In this document: in pieces, positions 8,567 through 18,199 of the stretch
Layout of the letters: every line of letters starts with the position of its first letter
Position numbering within the stretch: position 1 is the stretch's first letter
NCBI RefSeq assembly: GCF_026248685.1
Contig: NZ_CP111039.1
Span: 1-64,000 of the forward strand
Direction: 5' to 3'
Length of the DNA stretch: 64,000 nucleotides
Source: Haladaptatus caseinilyticus
GTDB taxonomy: Archaea; Halobacteriota; Halobacteria; Halobacteriales; Haladaptataceae
Notes under the pieces: generated by a model
Database searches by the model: none
What the model saw: only the letters and a program-made list of their open reading frames with translations
Told to the model about the DNA's origin: nothing
Translations under genes and position numbers: made by a program

Positions 8567-9015
8567 TGATCCCGTCTTTCGGAAATGAGTACAGATCTCG
8601 ATCGGACTATCGCCCAACGAAGTTGATGAGAACGTCGTATTAGACGGCTACTGTGGGGTGTAATTACTCTCACTTTTCTCACCACGATTTTGAAGTAGAA
8701 AAAAGCGGGAGAACTGGTCTGGCGTGATTACGGTTCACTTTCGGGCGTTAATTACGACAATGTAATCTTCGTGTCGTTCGTCTTCCGTCTACACCATCGA
8801 TGTTTCGTCGTGTCGTCGATGGGGCCACTCCATGGTCTCTGTGGTTTGATTCCACCCCCGTTGTCTCTCTTCTACCGTTGTAGTGCTCGTACTCCGTCTC
8901 CTGCCGACGATACTAACCCAGGTACCTAGTACAGAACCTTGTGAATTCTCCACACGAAATGAGTCGCACGTGCGTCTGACTGAATTTCTTGTAGACGCCC
9001 TGTAATCGTCCGTGC
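8567..9015. other. Intergenic region without a supported gene
   Basis: No convincing reading frame was found on either strand. The only notable item is GCCACTCCATGGTCTCTG at 8824-8841. It matches 3222-3239 with one difference and may be a dispersed remnant. Confidence 0.5.
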
Positions 9016-9519
9016 ATGAAACAGATCACACTCCGCGTACAGGAGGAGGTGAAAGAATCACTTGAGGACGAGGCGGCCGAGGACGGGCAATCGCTCTCCG
9101 AGTACATGCGAACGCTCATCGAACACAGAGACGAGGACACTGAAGACGCGGTCGAGTATGAGCAATTACAACAAGAACACGAGCGTCTACAGAGCGAACA
9201 CAACCGTCTACAGCAGGATCACGACCGCTTACAAACCGATCATGATCGCCTCAAACAAGAGCACGAGAGTCTCACGCAGCAACATAGCACTCTTCAGGAC
9301 GAACACAAGTCGGCCACTGAGACGCTCACAGACAAGCGTGTGGAGGCCGCGCGATTACAGGAAGCAAACGAGCGAATACAATCCGATTTAGATCGTGTGC
9401 GCAGCGAACGTGACAGTGCACAGGCACGCTACCAAGAGGCGAATACCAAGCTCAAGCTCCATAACTCCGAGAAAGACGGGTTCTTCTCGCGACTCGGCCA
9501 AGTTTTCTCCCGTGGCTAA
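9016..9519 (+). CDS. Ribbon-helix-helix protein with long coiled coil
   Basis: The 167-residue product opens with a ribbon-helix-helix signature (MKQITLRVQEEVKESLEDEA, then QSLSEYMRTLIEH). The short beta strand would contact DNA and the following helices would dimerise. Residues about 50-150 are a strongly heptad-patterned coiled coil with repeats such as QEHERLQSEHNRLQQDHDRL. The last 15 residues contain GFFSRLGQVFSRG. RHH plus coiled coil is a design seen in plasmid partition and transcription-repressor proteins. Here it could bridge DNA or contact ParA. The function is inferred. Confidence 0.7.
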   Translation: MKQITLRVQEEVKESLEDEAAEDGQSLSEYMRTLIEHRDEDTEDAVEYEQLQQEHERLQSEHNRLQQDHDRLQTDHDRLKQEHESLTQQHSTLQDEHKSATETLTDKRVEAARLQEANERIQSDLDRVRSERDSAQARYQEANTKLKLHNSEKDGFFSRLGQVFSRG

Positions 9520-10023
9520 GCAAAAGGTGTAGCATTATACGGTTTATTGGATCTAAAACCACCGCCAAGACGTCTTTCGAGTGCTTTACCCGGGGATTTT
9601 CACTCGTCAGGTGGTGTGTAGTGTACTTCTTCTTAAATCCATAAGCGGAAGTAACCAACCCCCGGGATTCCCGAATCAATCTGTGCGCAACGCTTTCTCA
9701 CCCTGAATTGGTGGGCGATCTAAGAGAATTGTAACGAACGGCTCGCACGCTGTCAGCTCTCCCGTATTCACTCATCTGTTCGTTTTTCGGCGCTACTGGT
9801 GCTAATAGAAGCTGGTATAGTATAGCAACAGGGTTCTGCTGGAACCCACAGCGTGTGACAAAGGGGGTGGTTGAATATCGAGGAGATACGCCGCGACAAT
9901 CAACGTGTAGTCCAGGAATACCAGCTGTATCGCGGTACGCTCAACCTGTAAGTAGCACGAGTTGAACTCGTTGTCTGGTCGGCTGAACAGAAGTGATATG
10001 CCGGGTGGAAATCACGTATCAGT
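9520..10023. other. Intergenic region without a supported gene
   Basis: No gene is supported. It includes ATAAGCGGAAGTAACCAACC at 9641-9660, one of several dispersed related sequences (also near 17395, 18876 and 26892), and a small GGGTTC/GAACCC hairpin near 9830. Confidence 0.45.
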
Positions 10024-10491
10024 ATGAATCTGGTACTCACGAATATTTTCAGTTCACCCTTCTACCTGTCTCACATCATCTTCTCGGCGCTCATCGGGTA
10101 CTGGATCTATCTCGACGCTACCGAGCGCGGAAGTGATGCAAATCTCCTCTGGGCTCTCGGATGTACATTCATTCAACCGCTTATTCTCGGCTATCTGCTG
10201 TACCGGAGCGAAATTGGAGGGCGCACCGAACCTGCTGGAGTCACAGAGCGGGTGATTGGTACCGTTGTCATTGGCCAGCTCGTGACTGAACAGCTCTGGT
10301 TTGGTCTCCGGTTCACCGGTATCATTGCGTCTCGGGTCTACCCTCCAGCAGTTGAGTTACAGTATTATGTCGCTCTGTTCGCGGTCGGTGTGATTCCTGG
10401 ATATTGGCTTGTCTGGAAGCGAGGATGGGCACGTATCCGCAGGGAATTCGGCTGGGTTCAGGAGTCAGAACGTGCCACCGTTCAAAATTAG
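10024..10491 (+). CDS. Four-helix membrane protein of unknown function
   Basis: I do not recognise the family. The 155-residue product has four predicted membrane segments, starting around residues 15, 42, 80 and 115. A charged loop (YLDATERGSDANLL) follows the first and a basic tail (WKRGWARIRREFGW) would face the cytoplasm. It stands alone between non-coding stretches and opens a long run of small envelope proteins. Confidence 0.6.
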   Translation: MNLVLTNIFSSPFYLSHIIFSALIGYWIYLDATERGSDANLLWALGCTFIQPLILGYLLYRSEIGGRTEPAGVTERVIGTVVIGQLVTEQLWFGLRFTGIIASRVYPPAVELQYYVALFAVGVIPGYWLVWKRGWARIRREFGWVQESERATVQN

Positions 10492-10699
10492 TAACTTGCT
10501 CTGATTTTCACTGATACGCAGAGGTACAGTATAGACGTCACGTATCTGATCTATTATCGATTTCTGGAATTACAATCTTTGTCGTATGCTTGCTCTTTGC
10601 ATTCTACACAGGCCCGCAGTTCGGTCCCGAATAAATATCGCCGAAGACATCGCCATCCAAGCTCTTCTACAATCTGACTCACCATGTATGGTTCGAGTG

Positions 10700-11257
10700 T
10701 TACCATTGGTGTGGTGAAATGCCGTGCTCCTTGTGCAGCTCAGCAAAGTCGAACGTCCGAATATCGACCGAGTTCACCGTCGCAGCGTTCTTGTACACAT
10801 CGATAACATCAAAGTCGTCTCCTGAAACACGAACCTCAGCACGGTCACCCAGTTGAACACGATTAAAATCTTCTCGACTTGTCCATCTATTCGAACAGCC
10901 CCATGAGCCTTCCTTGGAGAAGTCTGTCCCACAAACACGAATAAGGTAGTCTACGTTGAACCGTGTTGCAAGTCGGTTACGGGTGGCTTTTGACACGACA
11001 ATGTTCGTCGGCGAATGGACACTATCCCCAACCATGTCTGGATCATAGCTTCCAACAATGTCTCCTTGGGCACGATCGAACATGATATTCAACGGTTCGT
11101 CTACGTACTGTTGTCCGTTGTACTTCCATTCCAGAGAGACAACTTTTGCTTGGATGTAACCGGTTTTTGCTACTCCAAGGTGAGAGAGACAACTTCCGAA
11201 ACCCCCTGCAGTAAGAGTTACTCCCATTGTCCCAAGCACTTGCCGTCGAGAAATCAT
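10700..11257 (-). CDS. Tat-exported lipoprotein-like protein
   Basis: The 185-residue product begins with a twin-arginine signal (MISRRQVLGTMGVT) followed by a hydrophobic stretch and a possible lipobox ending GGFGSC at residue 23. Folded export and lipid anchoring to the outer face of the membrane are therefore expected. The mature part is beta-rich with two further cysteines (RVCGTDF, GSWGCSNRW) that could form a disulfide. The family is unknown. It belongs to the group of lipoproteins between 10 and 19 kb. Confidence 0.65.
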   Translation of the reverse strand: MISRRQVLGTMGVTLTAGGFGSCLSHLGVAKTGYIQAKVVSLEWKYNGQQYVDEPLNIMFDRAQGDIVGSYDPDMVGDSVHSPTNIVVSKATRNRLATRFNVDYLIRVCGTDFSKEGSWGCSNRWTSREDFNRVQLGDRAEVRVSGDDFDVIDVYKNAATVNSVDIRTFDFAELHKEHGISPHQW

Positions 11258-11393
11258 GGTGATGACTGGTGGTACTCTTGAATAAGCTTTCTGTATATTG
11301 TGGTCGCCTAATTTTTCGCGATTTATTGGATACTGTTGTTCTTGACCGATTTACTCCTTGTTGGAGTCCACATTCTACTCATGCAATGCTTTG

Positions 11394-11846
11394 TCAGTGA
11401 CTCATAGTCGTTTCCACCTGACAGCGTGCACGTGCATTACTTGTGTGCCAGATCGAAAGCCGCAGTGGTGCCCCTTCTTCGGCATCAGTATCGCCAATGT
11501 GAATCGAGAGTCCGAGTATCTCACTATCGTATTCAGTGAGATTAATTGACTGCCACTTCGTTCGAGTATTGAGACGAGCACGAACAATATATTTCCCTTC
11601 TTTGCCATCCCAGACGCACGGCAGACTCGCTCCACCGAGACTCGCACTGGTTCGGGCCGTCGCTTCATGATCGGCCCAATAGACTGGATGGCCATCGCGT
11701 TCGATAAAGACATGGACGGTGTGCGGTTTGTAATCGAAATTAACGATGTCGACCTCGCCGAGGATTGGTGGGGCAGTTGATCCACGCGAAAAACAGCCGC
11801 TAATTGCAGCGGTTCCAAGAAGAGTAACGAGGTGACGACGGCGCAT
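11394..11846 (-). CDS. Small Tat lipoprotein
   Basis: The 150-residue protein starts MRRRHLVTLLGTAAISGCFS, a short twin-arginine-type signal with a lipobox whose Cys is residue 18. The mature domain looks like a single beta sandwich (VDIVNFDYKPHTVHVFIERD), similar in outline to haloarchaeal lipoproteins that carry Ig-like modules. No catalytic motif is visible. Function is unknown. Confidence 0.65.
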   Translation of the reverse strand: MRRRHLVTLLGTAAISGCFSRGSTAPPILGEVDIVNFDYKPHTVHVFIERDGHPVYWADHEATARTSASLGGASLPCVWDGKEGKYIVRARLNTRTKWQSINLTEYDSEILGLSIHIGDTDAEEGAPLRLSIWHTSNARARCQVETTMSH

Positions 11847-11972
11847 ACCTTCAGTCAGTGCTATCCATTAATAAGCCTTCTATGAATCCTAACAAAGCTG
11901 CTATCCCTAGCCGTAACGTTCTAAGCCACGATTGTCTTTTGACATCAAGTTATCCACTGACTATCAATCTCG

Positions 11973-12197
11973 CTACAAGAAACCCATTCGTAGTGGTTGT
12001 CCCCACGTAGAGAGTACCCAGAGGCCAACCAGAATTGAGAAGACACCGCCGACACGATAGAGAAAGACACCTGTTTCGTTCAAACTGGATTCAGGTGTGA
12101 CTGAGACAGGGTGGCGGAGGGTGAACAGCAATTGTGGGCGGATAATGCTCAGGATACCAAAACCGATGGCAAATAAGCCGACGAAGAGACTAAGCAT
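11973..12197 (-). CDS. Small membrane protein, DUF6199-like
   Basis: This 74-residue protein has two hydrophobic segments joined by a polar loop. The pattern G-hydrophobic-G-I-x-x-x-x-P-x-x-x-F in the first half and YRVGG in the second resembles the small DUF6199 family. Function is unknown. An AT-rich stretch with TATA-like sequence (12210-12230) lies before the start. Confidence 0.55.
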   Translation of the reverse strand: MLSLFVGLFAIGFGILSIIRPQLLFTLRHPVSVTPESSLNETGVFLYRVGGVFSILVGLWVLSTWGQPLRMGFL

Positions 12198-12394
12198 ACT
12201 TTGATAAAGAGATAAGCATATATAATGTTTTATGGTGGCTGTTGTAAGAGGGCTCGCGACTCGTCCTATCCGTTCTCTTCTTTACCCATTCTTCTAGATG
12301 GTCACTCAATTCGCCTGTTCCACTCGCTTCTCTAAATTAGATCCATTATACAGTAGGTATAATTATGTATTTTGCAAGCGTAGTAGTATTGATC

Positions 12395-12670
12395 ATGTCC
12401 GTCCGCACCACCGCTCGAAAACCAATCAGCAAAACATTCGCACGAGACGTCGTTATCATTTTTGTCGGTCTCCTCGCCTTGTCATGGGTCATTAGCGGTG
12501 GGACGACTCTCACCTATCTTGCGTTCCTCTTTGCGTCTGCACTGCGCAATATCTACTTCGGCTGGATTGGCAGTGGGCCGCTCTTCTATGTTGTTGTGGG
12601 TATTGGACTCCTCGTTGAGGCACTCATCCTCACAGTCCTTTATCGGCTTGCTCGCCGAATTCTAACGTAA
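12395..12670 (+). CDS. Small membrane protein
   Basis: The 91-residue product has a basic N-terminus (MSVRTTARKPISK) and two to three predicted membrane helices. I chose the ATG at 12395, not the in-frame ATG at 12365, because a TATA-like TATAATTA lies near 12358-12366. It has no recognisable family. Confidence 0.5.
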   Translation: MSVRTTARKPISKTFARDVVIIFVGLLALSWVISGGTTLTYLAFLFASALRNIYFGWIGSGPLFYVVVGIGLLVEALILTVLYRLARRILT

Positions 12671-12766
12671 AAATGACGTGATTCGGGATCGAATTCTAGT
12701 ACGAAATGGATTTTTGCGCTTTTTACTCAATCAATACAACTAGTATTCTGGAGAATATTATTAGAT

Positions 12767-13001
12767 ATGAAACAATATTCTCGACTCCTCCTTGTGCTTG
12801 TTCGTCTTCATTGCAATTGCTGGTAGTAATGCAGTTCTCCTTCCGCTAGATTCCTTCTCGACACTTCCAATCAGTATTCTTGTTCTCAGCATCTGGTGGC
12901 CGATTGCGTACTGGTTCGTGTACTATCGAAACCAAGGGACAATGTCAGAAGGGAGTCAGCCAACGATCGTCACATCGTCCGAGAGTCCCAATTCTCTTTA
13001 G
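12767..13001 (+). pseudogene. Small membrane gene with probable frameshift
   Basis: An ATG at 12767 reads MKQYSRLLLVLV and then goes out of frame. The neighbouring frame continues with FIAIAGSNAVLLPLD and a second membrane segment to the stop at 13001. The two parts together would make a normal two-helix membrane protein, so a one-base indel near 12790-12805 is likely. The only in-frame alternative start for the second part is a TTG at 12792. Confidence 0.45.
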
Positions 13002-13375
13002 GAACGAATTCTCCGCAGGGATGGGATAATTAAGCCAACAATCAAGCCTTCGACGGCAAACAGCGGAATAATCATGAGGCCAACGACGACCGAGACATAG
13101 GCACCAATCGCCCCTGCAACGTTGAGACTTCCCGTCGAGAGAACAACATTGATCGCTCCTACTCCAACGATAATAATGAGAGTCAGGATTCCGCCAAGAA
13201 GCCCAGCAAGGCCACCGTCATAGAGGCTATCAGCCGTTGTATTTGCTGACCATCCAGCGATCAGACCGCCAAGAATTCCCCATGGAGCGAGGGCACTGCT
13301 GCCACTCAGGATGCCGATTACGCCACCTGCAATTGCTGTGCCTACTGCCCCGTGGTAAACGTTCTTGTTGACCAT
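12998..13375 (-). CDS. DUF5518-like membrane protein
   Basis: The 125-residue protein is glycine-rich with four predicted helices (GTAIAGGVIGILSG, GILGGLIAGWS, GGILTLIIIVGVGAIN, IGAYVSVVVGLMIIPLF). This resembles the haloarchaeal DUF5518 type, whose function is unknown. It converges with the frameshifted gene ending at 13001, with a four-base overlap of the ends. Confidence 0.6.
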   Translation of the reverse strand: MVNKNVYHGAVGTAIAGGVIGILSGSSALAPWGILGGLIAGWSANTTADSLYDGGLAGLLGGILTLIIIVGVGAINVVLSTGSLNVAGAIGAYVSVVVGLMIIPLFAVEGLIVGLIIPSLRRIRS

Positions 13376-13542
13376 TATGGACTATTCATTGATATCGGGT
13401 ATAATATTTTCTACGAATATTCTGCCTTCAAATAGCACGCCCAGCTAGTATCCTGCTTGAATGTTCAGAGAGCACGGTTCAGTTGAATACACAATCAGGT
13501 AATCCACTAGAATCATATTACCGACCACTAACAGAGAAACGA

Positions 13543-14373
13543 ATGGCTCGCAACTATCTTGCCGCTGTCCTCGTCCTTTGCATGATTGCAGGCGGTGCTT
13601 TCGTCCTTGACGCCACACTCCTCGATACGCCCTCTCAATCAGAGAACAACGAACTTACAGGCACACTTGCTCCTGGGCTGACCGCGACGGGTCTCACAGA
13701 GCCGGGCAAACTCATGGACGCTCATGAGCGAGTTCTCGAAACAGATTCACATACTCTCTACGGCACGGTGCTCCAGCACTATTCAAACGGAACTACTCGG
13801 AGACACTTCGTATGGATGGGCCAACGGAGTCACTCCTCAACACGGTCTCTCTATCGGAGTCACTATTTAGTTACCCAGCCACATTATAACGATCGTCCAC
13901 TGACACAGCTGGCGTATTATCACCGCAACAATCAGACCTATGAAGCAGCCAGCTCCCCCACAACAACCACATACCAAGTGGTGAATGAATCCAGCGGTGA
14001 GATGGTTTCTAAAGCACTCACTCGCCACGGACGACTACCGTTGCTCTTTTCGGTGTTTAAACGCACAGATGGTGTCACAGTCTCGCAGCTGAATACGACC
14101 ACTTCACACCCTTACTATCGGGTTCAGCTGACCAAGCTATCTTCTCCGGAGAGCTTTGCAGTCGCTGAGCGAATGGAGACAATACGAAATGCATCACTGA
14201 CAGCCGTGGTCGACGCATGGGGAGTCATTCATCGATATCAACTACGCTCCATGGGGACAGAAGCCGGGCAGACGATTCATGTTCGAGAATCGATGCGAGT
14301 CACAGCGATTGGTCAGACATCGATTCAGCAACCAGCGTGGTATCAGCAAGCTCGAAACAACATGACGTCATGA
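13543..14373 (+). CDS. Membrane-anchored extracellular protein
   Basis: The 276-residue product has a single N-terminal membrane segment (NYLAAVLVLCMIAGGAFVL). An extracellular domain follows, containing PGLTATGLTEPGKLMDAHERVL and several N-glycosylation sequons (NGT, NQT, NES). Many haloarchaeal surface proteins share this layout: a PGL-x-x-x-GL-D-like opening and a lipoprotein-carrier-like beta fold. A TTG at 13483 would add 20 residues. I prefer the ATG at 13543. The stop overlaps the next start (ATGA). Confidence 0.6.
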   Translation: MARNYLAAVLVLCMIAGGAFVLDATLLDTPSQSENNELTGTLAPGLTATGLTEPGKLMDAHERVLETDSHTLYGTVLQHYSNGTTRRHFVWMGQRSHSSTRSLYRSHYLVTQPHYNDRPLTQLAYYHRNNQTYEAASSPTTTTYQVVNESSGEMVSKALTRHGRLPLLFSVFKRTDGVTVSQLNTTTSHPYYRVQLTKLSSPESFAVAERMETIRNASLTAVVDAWGVIHRYQLRSMGTEAGQTIHVRESMRVTAIGQTSIQQPAWYQQARNNMTS

Positions 14374-14573
14374 GGACTGATTATGACAAGGAGAAACGGC
14401 TACTGATCGGCATCATTGAGGGTGCAACAGCAGTTCTCACGTACAATCGGGTGATGAACTCGATCACGCGAACGCCGATTGAGACTGATAGATTGGATGT
14501 CAGCGGAAGTCGGCATATCGACCGGCAACGGACGGAAGGGCAAGTGCTTGAATCAGTCCAACAGCTCGGATAG
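14370..14573 (+). CDS. Small coupled protein (67 residues)
   Basis: The start at 14370 overlaps the stop of the preceding surface protein gene, so translation is probably coupled. The peptide begins MRTDYDKEKRLLIGIIEGAT and is soluble and mixed in charge. I do not recognise it. Confidence 0.5.
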   Translation: MRTDYDKEKRLLIGIIEGATAVLTYNRVMNSITRTPIETDRLDVSGSRHIDRQRTEGQVLESVQQLG

Positions 14574-14778
14574 GAGCAATTTGATTGGATTCACCCGCGT
14601 TATCGGTTGGTGTTTGAGGTCGATTATTGCGCTGAATGAAGGTACTGAGCATTGTTGAATTGCGTAATAACAGGCAATAATGCGTAGACGGTACGGAGTC
14701 TTGATGAGTATCTGGTTACCTCGCGACGGTCTATCTGACGCTACCGTAGGTTTATATGACTTCAAATCAACATAGTGT

Positions 14779-14886
14779 ATGGATATAATAACTGGCGTTA
14801 TCCTCCCGATTGCAGGCTTTGGATTAGTACTGTATCTTGTCTACACCCTCTATAACTACTATCGAGCAGCACGTGGCCAAGGATAA
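14779..14886 (+). CDS. 35-residue single-helix membrane protein
   Basis: The ATG at 14779 opens a 35-codon frame. It encodes one membrane helix (GVILPIAGFGLVLYLVYTLY) followed by a short basic tail. A TATA-like TTTATATG at about 14751-14758 lies some 25 bases before the start, as expected for a leaderless haloarchaeal transcript. Small single-helix proteins of this kind are common among envelope genes. Confidence 0.5.
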   Translation: MDIITGVILPIAGFGLVLYLVYTLYNYYRAARGQG

Positions 14887-15028
14887 AAATCGGAGGATCG
14901 TTTATAGAAATGAACATCGAAACATAACCCTCAGATAAGAACGTGAGCCTAGTAGTCGATCACTGCACAACGATCGCGTGAACTTCCTGAACGATTTTAC
15001 ACAAAATGGACACTTTCTACTTTCACGA

Positions 15029-15214
15029 TCAGGGTGAGTACGCCGAAAAGCCTCGTCCAGTGAAGTAGAATCCGAGTACTACCAATCCGGCGGCACCAAA
15101 CGTAATCAGGCTATCAGTGACAGCAATTCCAAACAAACCGAACATAGTGAAATGGATGCCATAGAGCATGTTCCGAACGGCCCCAAGCTGTGTGAGGTCG
15201 TCTTCGAGTACCAT
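15029..15214 (-). CDS. Small two-helix membrane protein
   Basis: The 61-residue product has an acidic start (MVLEDDLTQLGAVRN) and two hydrophobic helices (IHFTMFGLFGIAVTDSLI and AAGLVVLGFYFTG). No family is recognised. It lies among other small membrane genes. Confidence 0.5.
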   Translation of the reverse strand: MVLEDDLTQLGAVRNMLYGIHFTMFGLFGIAVTDSLITFGAAGLVVLGFYFTGRGFSAYSP

Positions 15215-15442
15215 ACGAACAACAAAGTTTCATTCGCTAAATAGACTCCCCCAAATTTTTCTATTGATTGTCGAGTTGTTGCTCCATCTCACCTGTATCT
15301 ACGTCCCACTGAGCAATCACAGTCGGAAACTCGGACTCTCGAATCGCCCGAAAAGATCGTCATCAGAGGTTTCCCTCTTCACTGTCTGCGAAAATCGCAC
15401 TCCCAACCTCAAAATCGTCCCAAGCACTACGTTTCTCCCCGT

Positions 15443-15637
15443 TCATTGTATCGTCACAAACGCCATGAAAAACCCAAGGATCACCAAGAGAGGCCCGCCG
15501 ACATAGCGGACCATGTCGATCGCTCCCTGTGTCGGAGTGGGATCTTTCGCACCGCTGAGCCGGTTTCGAGCAATCCGTTCCGGATACAGTATGAAGATCA
15601 CCCCAATCGCGAGAAACACAAGACCCAGTGGATTCAT
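15443..15637 (-). CDS. Small two-helix membrane protein
   Basis: The 64-residue product has a helix at each end (GLVFLAIGVIFILYP and GGPLLVILGFFMAFV). The basic, proline-containing middle (ERIARNRLSGAKDPTPTQGA) should be cytoplasmic. The arrangement recalls the 74-residue protein at 11973-12197, but similarity is weak. Function is unknown. Confidence 0.5.
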   Translation of the reverse strand: MNPLGLVFLAIGVIFILYPERIARNRLSGAKDPTPTQGAIDMVRYVGGPLLVILGFFMAFVTIQ

Positions 15638-15844
15638 ATTTCTCTATAGTTTGTCTCCTGCAATAATACTGCCTCTAAGAACAATACCAACTGACACAGG
15701 GTTCACCTCACCCAATCTAATCTGGTACGTCAATGGGAGGAACCGCGAGCTGCCTCAACGAAGCACTATCCGTCTCCTGTTAATACTAACTGAATGGGTA
15801 TAATTATGGCCTCGCAATGAATCTAAAAAAACACGAGGACTCCT

Positions 15845-17134
15845 ATGGCTCCCAATTCAATCAGCCGTCGTCACCTCTTACAGGCTAGCGGACTATCATT
15901 CTTTGCTGGATGTTCAGCGTGGTCAAAGCCAAAGAAGACGGTAGATCCACAGAACATCGAACTTGATCGTAGTAGCTGGACTCATACTCATCACGATACG
16001 GCAAACACCAATCACGCACCACAGAGCCATTCTCCGTCAACCGTTTCGCTAACACAACAGTGGCGAATACCGAATGTTGAAACATATGCAACGGTCTCTG
16101 ATGGTCAAAGCATCTATACTGTTCTTCGACACCAATCACAAGATGTTCTCTGGCGGGTGAATACAGCGACTGGAACTCCTGACTGGCGGTTTCGACCGAC
16201 GATTGAGGATGCTCGAAATATTCGTATTAACCTTCCAACACTGTCGCAGACGACGGTTTACGTGAATGTAGAATTTAGAACAGATGGCAAAGCAAAGAGT
16301 CGGATCTATGCACTCAATCGCCACGATGGTTCGCCACAATGGCAAACCGACGTTACTACACATGCGGCGGTTCGCCTTCACGAATCTGGCATCGCGATTG
16401 TCGCCCAACAGGATCCGGACATCTCGCTGGTCGAGGCACTCGACGCGACCACTGGTGAGAAGCTCTGGGAGTTCCCACAGAAAGAATCCTCATTTCCGTT
16501 TTTCGGGAAGAAGAAACAGACTGGGTATCAAGAGGACTGGATACCACCTTTGATACCGATTGTTGGGAATCGCCTCTACGTTGCGGTTGTCAAGGAGGAT
16601 TGGGCAGAGATGCATGTCCTCAACGTCAAAACTGGTGAGGTGCAAAAACAGTTTGATATCCCTAGCCGTGTGGAACATTCGTTGGTTGCCACAAATGGGT
16701 TGTTATACGGGACAACCCATACGAGTATTCCGGGAACAGACGTCGCAACTGGGGTGTATGCGTTTGATCCTCGTGAAGAACAGCTGTCGTGGGCGACTGT
16801 GACTACGGATGATGTTTATTGGATTGGGGTTTCGAATGAGATCGTCTATTTTCTTGATTATGGCGGTATGCGGAGCGTAGATGCACGAACTGGGAAGGAA
16901 TTATGGCAGAAAGACTCTGTGTTTGTGTATCCAGCGATTCTCGGAAATCATGTTGCAACATCGAAGCCGAAATCAAATCGGCTCACGTTCCATAATCAGC
17001 GCACGGGTCACTCTGTAGCTGAGATCTCACTCCAAAAATCCGATGAAATATCATATGTATTATCTGATAATACTGGCGTGTACATCACTACCAGAATATA
17101 CAATAAAGGATCCACATTATACAAATTTAGTTAG
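15845..17134 (+). CDS. PQQ-repeat beta-propeller lipoprotein
   Basis: The 429-residue protein begins with a Tat signal (SISRRHLLQASGLSFFAGC) whose lipobox Cys is at residue 23. Repeats of the PQQ/BamB type follow: a Trp-ending strand next to Y-A-L/V-x-x-x-G-x-x-x-W, seen in VNTATGTPDWRF, LNRHDGSPQWQ, LDATTGEKLWEF and VDARTGKELWQ. This predicts a beta-propeller outside the membrane. Haloarchaea have many such proteins, most uncharacterised. There is no evidence that it binds PQQ or has dehydrogenase activity. Confidence 0.8.
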   Translation: MAPNSISRRHLLQASGLSFFAGCSAWSKPKKTVDPQNIELDRSSWTHTHHDTANTNHAPQSHSPSTVSLTQQWRIPNVETYATVSDGQSIYTVLRHQSQDVLWRVNTATGTPDWRFRPTIEDARNIRINLPTLSQTTVYVNVEFRTDGKAKSRIYALNRHDGSPQWQTDVTTHAAVRLHESGIAIVAQQDPDISLVEALDATTGEKLWEFPQKESSFPFFGKKKQTGYQEDWIPPLIPIVGNRLYVAVVKEDWAEMHVLNVKTGEVQKQFDIPSRVEHSLVATNGLLYGTTHTSIPGTDVATGVYAFDPREEQLSWATVTTDDVYWIGVSNEIVYFLDYGGMRSVDARTGKELWQKDSVFVYPAILGNHVATSKPKSNRLTFHNQRTGHSVAEISLQKSDEISYVLSDNTGVYITTRIYNKGSTLYKFS

Positions 17135-17280
17135 TACCGGTGAGATGGTATTGAATCAGGATCACCAATAGAAGAAAGCTAGAAAAAGCCAAGATCTGGT
17201 ACTCTACGGACTACGATGCTGAGGAAAGCTACTCTTCCTGAACGAATTTCACCTATCGTCCTGTCAATAAACCTTAGAAA

Positions 17281-17361
17281 CGAAAGTATATAAGTTCGAT
17301 ACGCTTGCCAAACTCTCTTAGTTCTGCTTAGTGCAAATTGTGGGAGTCTGAGTCGCCGTAT
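17281..17361 (-). repeat. About 80-base dispersed repeat, copy 1
   Basis: This stretch matches 25243-25321 at roughly five of every six bases. On the minus strand both copies translate to a shared peptide (ALSRTKRVWQAYR here, ALSRTNKVWQAYR there). They may be remnants of one coding sequence, possibly from a transposable element. The interval 17135-17489 has no other supported gene. Confidence 0.6.
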
Positions 17362-17489
17362 CACTGTGAGCAACTTCGATTGAATATTTGGTGTATAAGC
17401 AGAAGTAGACCACCCCTGGGAATACCACTGTATGGACTGATCAATGTTGAATTTTTAACGCTTGCTAACAAAGAAATAACCGGTAACAA

Positions 17490-17711
17490 ATGACCAACGC
17501 CCTCAATGAATATCTTAAAGAAAGGCCAGCACTCGGCGGTCTTACCGTCCTTGGTATGCTCCTCATTGGAATGATGATTTGGGCAAAAATATACTATCCT
17601 CATCGTTCTATCGGAACTATTCTCTTTGACCCTGGTCTTTGGTTTGTCTTTGTTCTCATCGCCCCTGTCCTTTTTCTCAGTTATTACCTCAGTTCTAAAT
17701 ATTTAAACTGA
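17490..17711 (+). CDS. Small two-helix membrane protein
   Basis: The 73-residue product starts with a soluble segment (MTNALNEYLKERPALGG). Two membrane helices follow (LTVLGMLLIGMMIWAKIYY and GLWFVFVLIAPVLFLSYYL). The family is unknown. Confidence 0.55.
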   Translation: MTNALNEYLKERPALGGLTVLGMLLIGMMIWAKIYYPHRSIGTILFDPGLWFVFVLIAPVLFLSYYLSSKYLN

Positions 17712-17812
17712 CCAATAACAAATAGCGCCTAGTCAATAATCCGAAGATACTACAAATTGTAGCTACAGATCGTACAAAAGACACGTGATGCCCGTTTTCT
17801 GCTTTCTAACCG

Positions 17813-18067
17813 CTAATCGCCACGATGATTGGCGGATGACGAAGAGGTATTAATCCCCTTCGTAATCACATAGAGTAATCCAGTGAGGAGCGCGGTATTT
17901 TGGATGACTGTGATGAGAGTACTCCGTAGTCCATAGAGGAGTTCAATACCGAACGCTGCGATGAATTCGTCGAGAAAATGGGCGAGGAGAAAGCCGAGTA
18001 AGAGGATTGTTCCAACGCGGAGGCTTTCGGTGAGTAGCCACTGACTATTGATGCCGAGTTTATTCAT
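17813..18067 (-). CDS. Small membrane protein (84 residues)
   Basis: Two membrane helices are visible (VGTILLLGFLLAHFLDEFIA and LITVIQNTALLTGLLYVIT). The tail is Ser-rich and polar. No family is recognised. Confidence 0.5.
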   Translation of the reverse strand: MNKLGINSQWLLTESLRVGTILLLGFLLAHFLDEFIAAFGIELLYGLRSTLITVIQNTALLTGLLYVITKGINTSSSSANHRGD

Positions 18068-18199
18068 AGAACTAACTGGTTTTCTACTGCGATAAATCTA
18101 CGCTCTCTATTTAACACGAGGGAGAATCTACGCTGAAACAATCAATCTATTTTGGGAGGAAGTCGAGTAATCAACTGTCAATTCTCTCTTTTCCCATCA

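Noticed and set aside
3222-8841. GCCACTCCRTGGTCTCTG at 3222-3239 and 8824-8841
   Set aside because: One pair of 18-base matches alone is too weak to call an element, so I record it only as a possible remnant.
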